From NCBI GenBank assembly GCA_900769385.1, contig CAAGGO010000369.1, positions 1-10,754 on the forward strand: DNA of 10,754 nt, given 5' to 3'. This stretch comes from Rikenellaceae bacterium. Its GTDB lineage: Bacteria > Bacteroidota > Bacteroidia > Bacteroidales > UBA932. Below the pieces are notes generated by a model, which did not search any database, was not told the origin of the DNA, and saw only the letters and a program-made list of their open reading frames with translations. The translations under genes were made by a program, and so were the position numbers. Positions 7,612 to 10,754 of the stretch are shown piece by piece (the stretch's first letter is position 1; the number at the start of each line of letters is the position of its first letter).

Positions 7612-7639
7612 CATAACAATACCCCAATCCTGCGCAAAC

Positions 7640-7719
7640 CCGGTGAACACAGGAGGCCGGGAATGTGCCCCAGCAACCACAATTCTGCAACCGGGGAACA
7701 CCAGGGGGGATAAAATGTG
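7640..7719 (+). repeat. Imperfect ~52-base tandem duplication of an SD-AUG unit
   Basis: CCGGTGAACACAGGAGG (7640-7656) is repeated as CCGGGGAACACCAGGGGG (7691-7708), differing at two positions and one inserted C. Downstream, ATGTG follows at matching distance in both units (7663-7667 and 7715-7719). The offset is 51-52 bases. Each unit thus has a purine-rich Shine-Dalgarno-like run and an ATG 5-6 bases after it. Confidence 0.6.
7663..7713 (+). CDS. Possible 16-codon upstream ORF (leader peptide) of glnN
   Basis: ATG at 7663 opens a 16-residue frame, MCPSNHNSATGEHQGG, ending in TAA at 7711-7713. A perfect AGGAGG (7651-7656) sits 6 bases upstream, ideal Shine-Dalgarno spacing, while no annotated gene in the window whose start is visible has such a motif. 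The frame ends 28 bases before the glnN ATG and is in a different frame. Its second half overlaps the downstream helix and duplicated unit, so ribosomes on it would reshape the leader. The peptide has no known relatives that I recognise and no run of a single regulatory amino acid, so it is not a classic attenuation peptide. It could be a by-product of the structured RNA. Confidence 0.35.
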   Translation: MCPSNHNSATGEHQGG

Positions 7720-7741
7720 ACACAAAACTTATTCAGATATT

Positions 7742-9940
7742 ATGGGAAATATAAGGACCAGGGCTCTACAGGAGTTCGCCACCCACAAGACAGAGAGATT
7801 TTATGAGGAGACCAGACCGGTTTCGGAGTATTTTGGAACAAATGTGTTTGATATGCCAAAGATGCAGCGTTACCTCTCAACAGAGGCATACAACGCTGTT
7901 GTAAGCGCCATCAATGACGGTGAGAAAATTGAGAGGGGCATTGCAGACCAGATTGCCCAGGGAATGAAGAACTGGGCTGTGAAGATGGGGGCAACCCACT
8001 ATACCCACTGGTTCCACCCCCTTACCGATGCCACAGCAGAGAAACACGAATCTTTTGCAGACCCTATGGTTGGCGGAGGAGTTTTTGAAAACTTCAAGGG
8101 AAGCACCCTTATCCAGCAGGAACCGGATGCTTCAAGTTTCCCTAACGGAGGTTTGAGAAACACTTTTGAGGCCCGCGGATATACCGCCTGGGACCCGTCT
8201 TCACCGGCATTCATCATTGACCAGACTTTGTGTATCCCTACAGTTTTTGTGGCATACACAGGAGAGTCCCTTGACCTTAAGACCCCTCACCTGAAATCCA
8301 TTGCCGCATTGGACAAGGCGGCACAGGGCATCTGCAAGATGTTTGACAAGAACGTTACAAAGGTTAACGTAATGCTTGGAATTGAGCAGGAGTACTTTAT
8401 TGTGGATGAGGCATTCTACAGGGCAAGACCGGACCTTATGATCTGCAACCGTACCCTTATAGGACATACCGCCGCCAAAGACCAGCAGCTTGAGGACCAC
8501 TATTTTGGTGCAATTCCAAGCAGGGTTATGGCTTTTATGAAGGATTTTGAGACTGAGGCATACAAGCTTGGCGTACAGCTGAAGACCCGCCACAATGAGG
8601 TTGCCCCTAACCAGTTTGAGTTTGCACCGGTTTATGGTGAGGCCAACATCTCTTCAGACCAGAACCTTATGATGATGATCATTATGAAGAAGGTGGCCAA
8701 GAAGCACAAGCTGAAAGTGCTTTTCCACGAGAAACCTTTTGACGGCGTAAACGGCTCCGGAAAACACTGCAACTGGAGTATGGTTACCAATACAGGTGTG
8801 AATCTTCTTTCTCCAGGCAAGACACCAAGGACAAACCTTCAGTTCCTTAGCTTCTTCTCTGTGGTAATGAAAGCGGTATATGAGCACAACTACCTCCTTA
8901 TGAGCAGTGTGGCTTCCCTGAACAATATGTACCGTCTTGGAGGACACGAGGCTCCTCCAGCCGTAATGAGCATATTTATTGGAGAGACTCTTACAAGACT
9001 TGTTGAGTCAATTGAGAAACTTACAGACAAGAACCTTACAAGCTCGTCAGACAAGGAGGTTAAGGTTAGGTCAAAAATGCATATTGTAAACCAGATACCT
9101 GAGATTTTTGCAGACAACACAGACCGTAACCGTACTTCACCTTTTGCCTTTACCGGAAACAGGTTTGAGTACAGGGCCGTAGGCTCTTCCTGCAATGTGG
9201 CGTCATCAATGTTCCTGCTTAACACAATAGTTGCAGAGCAGCTTGTAAAATTCAAGGATGAGGTGGATGCGAACATGCAGAAAGGGATGGCACAGGACAA
9301 GGCAATGATGAAGGTTATCAGACAATACCTGGCAGATTCCCGAGCCATCAGATTTGAGGGCAACGGCTACAGTGCCCAGTGGCACGCCGAAGCTGAGCGC
9401 AGAGGATTGAAGGGTATCAGAAACTGCCCTGATGCATTCAAGGAGTACATTACCCCTAAAACTCTGAAGCTGTTTGAGACTGTTGGTGTAATGACCGCAA
9501 GGGAGGCTGAGGCCCGCTATGAGGTTCTGAACGAAACTTTTGTAAAGAAACTGCAGATTGAAGCCAGAGTGCTTGGAGATATGATTACAAACCACGTTAT
9601 CCCAACCGCATTCTCGTTCCAGAATACACTTATCAACAACGTTAAGGGTATAAAGGAGCTTTTCCCTGCAGAGTATGAGACTATGTGCAAAACCCAGCTG
9701 CGACTTATCCACAAGATAAGCGGCTATGTGAATACCCTCCACACTTTGATTGGCGAGATGATTGATGCCCGCAAGGTTGCAAACAAGATTGAGGATGTTC
9801 CTGCCAAAGCAGAGGCTTACAATGCAACGGTTCTTCCGTATATGGGCAAGATCCGTGAGATTGCAGACAAACTGGAGATGTACATTGACGATGAGCTATG
9901 GCCATTGCCTAAGTACAGGGAGCTGATGTTCTTCAGGTAA
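7742..9940 (+). CDS. glnN: Glutamine synthetase type III (GSIII)
   Basis: Makes glutamine from glutamate, ammonium and ATP in the cytosol, the main ammonium-assimilation step in many Bacteroidales; GSIII forms large double-ring dodecamers. At 732 residues it is full length for the family (about 725-730 in Bacteroides). Signatures are KMGATHYTHWFHPLT (81-95) and an N-terminal GSIII domain, the metal/ATP-binding strand MLGIEQEYF (211-219; E215 and E217), HNEVAPNQFEFAP (284-296), the glutamate loop KPFDGVNGSGKHCNWS (331-346), and NRTSPFAFTGNRFEYRAVG (463-481) with substrate/phosphate-binding arginines. The C-terminal helical region (about 590-732) is typical of GSIII. No adenylylation motif of the GSI type is seen. 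It is alone on its strand, behind the structured leader at 7615-7741; the ATG follows A/T-rich sequence without a Shine-Dalgarno. Confidence 0.97.
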   Translation: MGNIRTRALQEFATHKTERFYEETRPVSEYFGTNVFDMPKMQRYLSTEAYNAVVSAINDGEKIERGIADQIAQGMKNWAVKMGATHYTHWFHPLTDATAEKHESFADPMVGGGVFENFKGSTLIQQEPDASSFPNGGLRNTFEARGYTAWDPSSPAFIIDQTLCIPTVFVAYTGESLDLKTPHLKSIAALDKAAQGICKMFDKNVTKVNVMLGIEQEYFIVDEAFYRARPDLMICNRTLIGHTAAKDQQLEDHYFGAIPSRVMAFMKDFETEAYKLGVQLKTRHNEVAPNQFEFAPVYGEANISSDQNLMMMIIMKKVAKKHKLKVLFHEKPFDGVNGSGKHCNWSMVTNTGVNLLSPGKTPRTNLQFLSFFSVVMKAVYEHNYLLMSSVASLNNMYRLGGHEAPPAVMSIFIGETLTRLVESIEKLTDKNLTSSSDKEVKVRSKMHIVNQIPEIFADNTDRNRTSPFAFTGNRFEYRAVGSSCNVASSMFLLNTIVAEQLVKFKDEVDANMQKGMAQDKAMMKVIRQYLADSRAIRFEGNGYSAQWHAEAERRGLKGIRNCPDAFKEYITPKTLKLFETVGVMTAREAEARYEVLNETFVKKLQIEARVLGDMITNHVIPTAFSFQNTLINNVKGIKELFPAEYETMCKTQLRLIHKISGYVNTLHTLIGEMIDARKVANKIEDVPAKAEAYNATVLPYMGKIREIADKLEMYIDDELWPLPKYRELMFFR

Positions 9941-9970
9941 TGGGAAGAAACCTGATACACTTCAGGTAAT
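9931..9970 (+). repeat. 11-bp direct repeat spanning the glnN stop
   Basis: CTTCAGGTAAT occurs at 9931-9941, where it contains the last glnN codons and TAA, and again at 9960-9970. The copies are 29 bases apart and share no further flanking identity beyond a base or two. Confidence 0.6.
9950..9967. terminator. Weak hairpin between convergent genes
   Basis: ACCTGA (9950-9955) pairs with TCAGGT (9962-9967) around a six-base loop. ACCTGA can instead pair with the first TCAGGT at 9933-9938. On the minus strand a short T/C-rich stretch follows (TTTCTTCCC); on the plus strand there is no T tract. It lies in the 29-base gap between glnN and the convergent membrane-protein gene and may act weakly in both directions. 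Confidence 0.3.
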
Positions 9971-10754
9971 CAGATGAAATAATACAATCGGCTTATTACC
10001 GCCGCACAGCACAGGAGAATCAGTTCCACCCTTGCTGGTGCGGCGGTAATGTTTCCTGTAAAGTAGTGGGACAAGAGCATTGCTATAGGAAGGGCCACAA
10101 TCATATTTACAGGTACGGTACCGCTTCCCAAAAACAGGAAGAACAGTCCTGCACCAAGAATCAGGCACATGAATTCCATCTTCAGCACATGCTCGGTAAT
10201 GATACTGTTGCTGTACAGCCTGGCAAACATATATGATACAGAATGGAGAGTTACGGCTGACAGACAAAGTATCAGAAAGATTGACGGTACATTAAGGATA
10301 TGCAGCGGTGATGAGAAATCAAGCATATGCATTGAATACTCTTCAATGAAAATCCCTGCATCCCCAAATGCCATATATCTGAAACACAACAGATAAAGGA
10401 ATGGAAGCAACAGCCCTCCCAATGACTTTACCGCCACCCTGAGCATATCTGACGCCCCTATAATGCTTATTATCCACACAAGCGGAAGTGCCAGAAACAA
10501 TGGAGCATAAAAGAGCGCTGCAGTTGCAAGGAGGAACATTGACAGGAATTTCCTGTTGGAAATGAAGCAGTATTGCCCCCAGACAAAACAGAGCAAGGTT
10601 GGGTGCATTGGGTTGAAATATGCAGCACCGGGATTAAGCAATATCAGGATAAGAAAGAATGCAACAGAGAGATTGGGATTGAATACATTGTTTACACTCT
10701 TTGTATTTATCAGAAAGAGGCTCAATGCTATAAGCACATTGGAGAGCCCTCCCA
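9970..10754 (-). CDS. Multispanning inner-membrane protein, 5' end outside window (DUF6427-like)
   Basis: A C-terminal piece of 261 complete codons; the frame is still open at the right edge (reading GGLSN before V256 from the end), so the GTG at 10735-10737 is not the real start. About nine hydrophobic segments are visible, for example LSVAFFLILILLNPGAAYF, FLSMFLLATAALFYAPLFLA, IFLILCLSAVTLHSVSYMF, FMCLILGAGLFFLFLGSG and MIVALPIAMLLSHYFTG, with positively charged short loops, and the chain ends in RLYYFI. The pattern and the NPGAAYFNPMHPT region recall the DUF6427 membrane proteins of Bacteroidetes, of unknown function, but I hold that family name only loosely. No catalytic motif is seen. 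It converges on glnN with a 29-base gap. Confidence 0.75.
   Translation of the reverse strand, partial: GGLSNVLIALSLFLINTKSVNNVFNPNLSVAFFLILILLNPGAAYFNPMHPTLLCFVWGQYCFISNRKFLSMFLLATAALFYAPLFLALPLVWIISIIGASDMLRVAVKSLGGLLLPFLYLLCFRYMAFGDAGIFIEEYSMHMLDFSSPLHILNVPSIFLILCLSAVTLHSVSYMFARLYSNSIITEHVLKMEFMCLILGAGLFFLFLGSGTVPVNMIVALPIAMLLSHYFTGNITAAPARVELILLCCAAVISRLYYFI

Larger units (their letters stand above)
7615..7741 (+). promoter_or_regulatory. Structured G/C-rich 5' leader of glnN (candidate cis-regulatory RNA)
   Basis: Bases 7621-7710 are strongly G/C-rich in an otherwise A/T-rich gap. Possible helices are CCCGG/CCGGG (7639-7643 with 7657-7661), whose loop holds AGGAGG; TCCTG/CAGGA (7628-7632 with 7650-7654), which covers AGGAG and crosses the first helix, so the two form a pseudoknot or exclude each other; and GTG-CCCC/GGGG-AA-CAC (7665-7671 with 7693-7701). 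Bases 7711-7741, just before the glnN ATG, are unstructured and A/T-rich. It does not match a riboswitch class I recognise. Pairings were found by eye, without energy calculation. Confidence 0.5.

Noticed and set aside
7636..7710. Partial resemblance of the glnN leader to a cobalamin riboswitch (GGTG...CCCCAGCAAC)
   Set aside because: The B12 box (AGGAGACC-like), the CACTG element and the expected order of helices are missing, and glnN is not a cobalamin gene.
7418..7723. 101-codon minus-strand ORF in the dacB-glnN gap, rich in cysteine
   Set aside because: It is antisense to the predicted glnN promoter and leader, has no recognisable domain, odd composition and no promoter or start signal; it looks like chance open frame.
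7615..7741. Glutamine riboswitch (glnA or downstream-peptide motif) in the leader
   Set aside because: The conserved GUUCA and GGACGGAAGUAGG core of those cyanobacterial RNAs is not present.
8890..9363. 157-codon minus-strand ORF within glnN, and neighbouring 178- and 130-codon antisense frames
   Set aside because: They lie wholly inside the intact GSIII coding region and have no independent signals; they arise from the codon bias of glnN.

Overview
The window looks like a chromosomal housekeeping segment from a member of the Bacteroidota, probably order Bacteroidales. The clues are a type III glutamine synthetase, a PurM of the Bacteroidetes form, a lipoprotein with a typical MKK...VSSC signal, start codons preceded by A/T-rich sequence rather than Shine-Dalgarno motifs, and TAnnTTTG-type -7 promoter boxes. 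The genus cannot be fixed from the sequence. I see no tRNA, rRNA, CRISPR array, insertion sequence or phage gene.

Layout. Positions 1-3375 (minus strand) hold a compact four-gene run, read right to left: purM (AIR synthase), a glutamate racemase-like lipoprotein, a DEDDy 3'-5' exonuclease, and the first codons of what looks like an RlmI-type rRNA methyltransferase leaving the window at base 1. Gaps are 26, 4 and 28 bases, so this is probably one operon. Its likely promoter (3403-3433) overlaps the terminator of the next gene. Positions 3480-4520 (minus) encode a secreted S9-type alpha/beta hydrolase between two intrinsic terminators. Positions 4635-7347 (minus) hold a class I aminotransferase behind dacB (PBP4-type D-Ala-D-Ala carboxypeptidase), probably co-transcribed. 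A 394-base divergent intergenic region (7348-7741) separates dacB from glnN (7742-9940, plus), a complete 732-residue GSIII. A multispanning membrane protein (9970 to the right edge, minus) converges on glnN and continues beyond the window.

How the genes fit. The genes cover ordinary purine synthesis, peptidoglycan turnover, amino-acid transamination and ammonium assimilation. Racemase, aminotransferase and glutamine synthetase all touch glutamate/aspartate, but a functional link is only inference.

Two things stand out. First, the racemase-like protein keeps both catalytic cysteines of MurI but carries a lipoprotein signal and is nearly twice normal length, implying a cofactor-independent racemase fold in the cell envelope. 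Second, the glnN leader is a G/C-rich, structured stretch in an A/T-rich gap. It carries a perfect AGGAGG ahead of a 16-codon upstream ORF and an imperfect ~52-base tandem duplication of the whole SD-AUG unit, whereas none of the annotated genes in the window whose starts are visible has a Shine-Dalgarno. This is a candidate cis-regulatory RNA for nitrogen assimilation.
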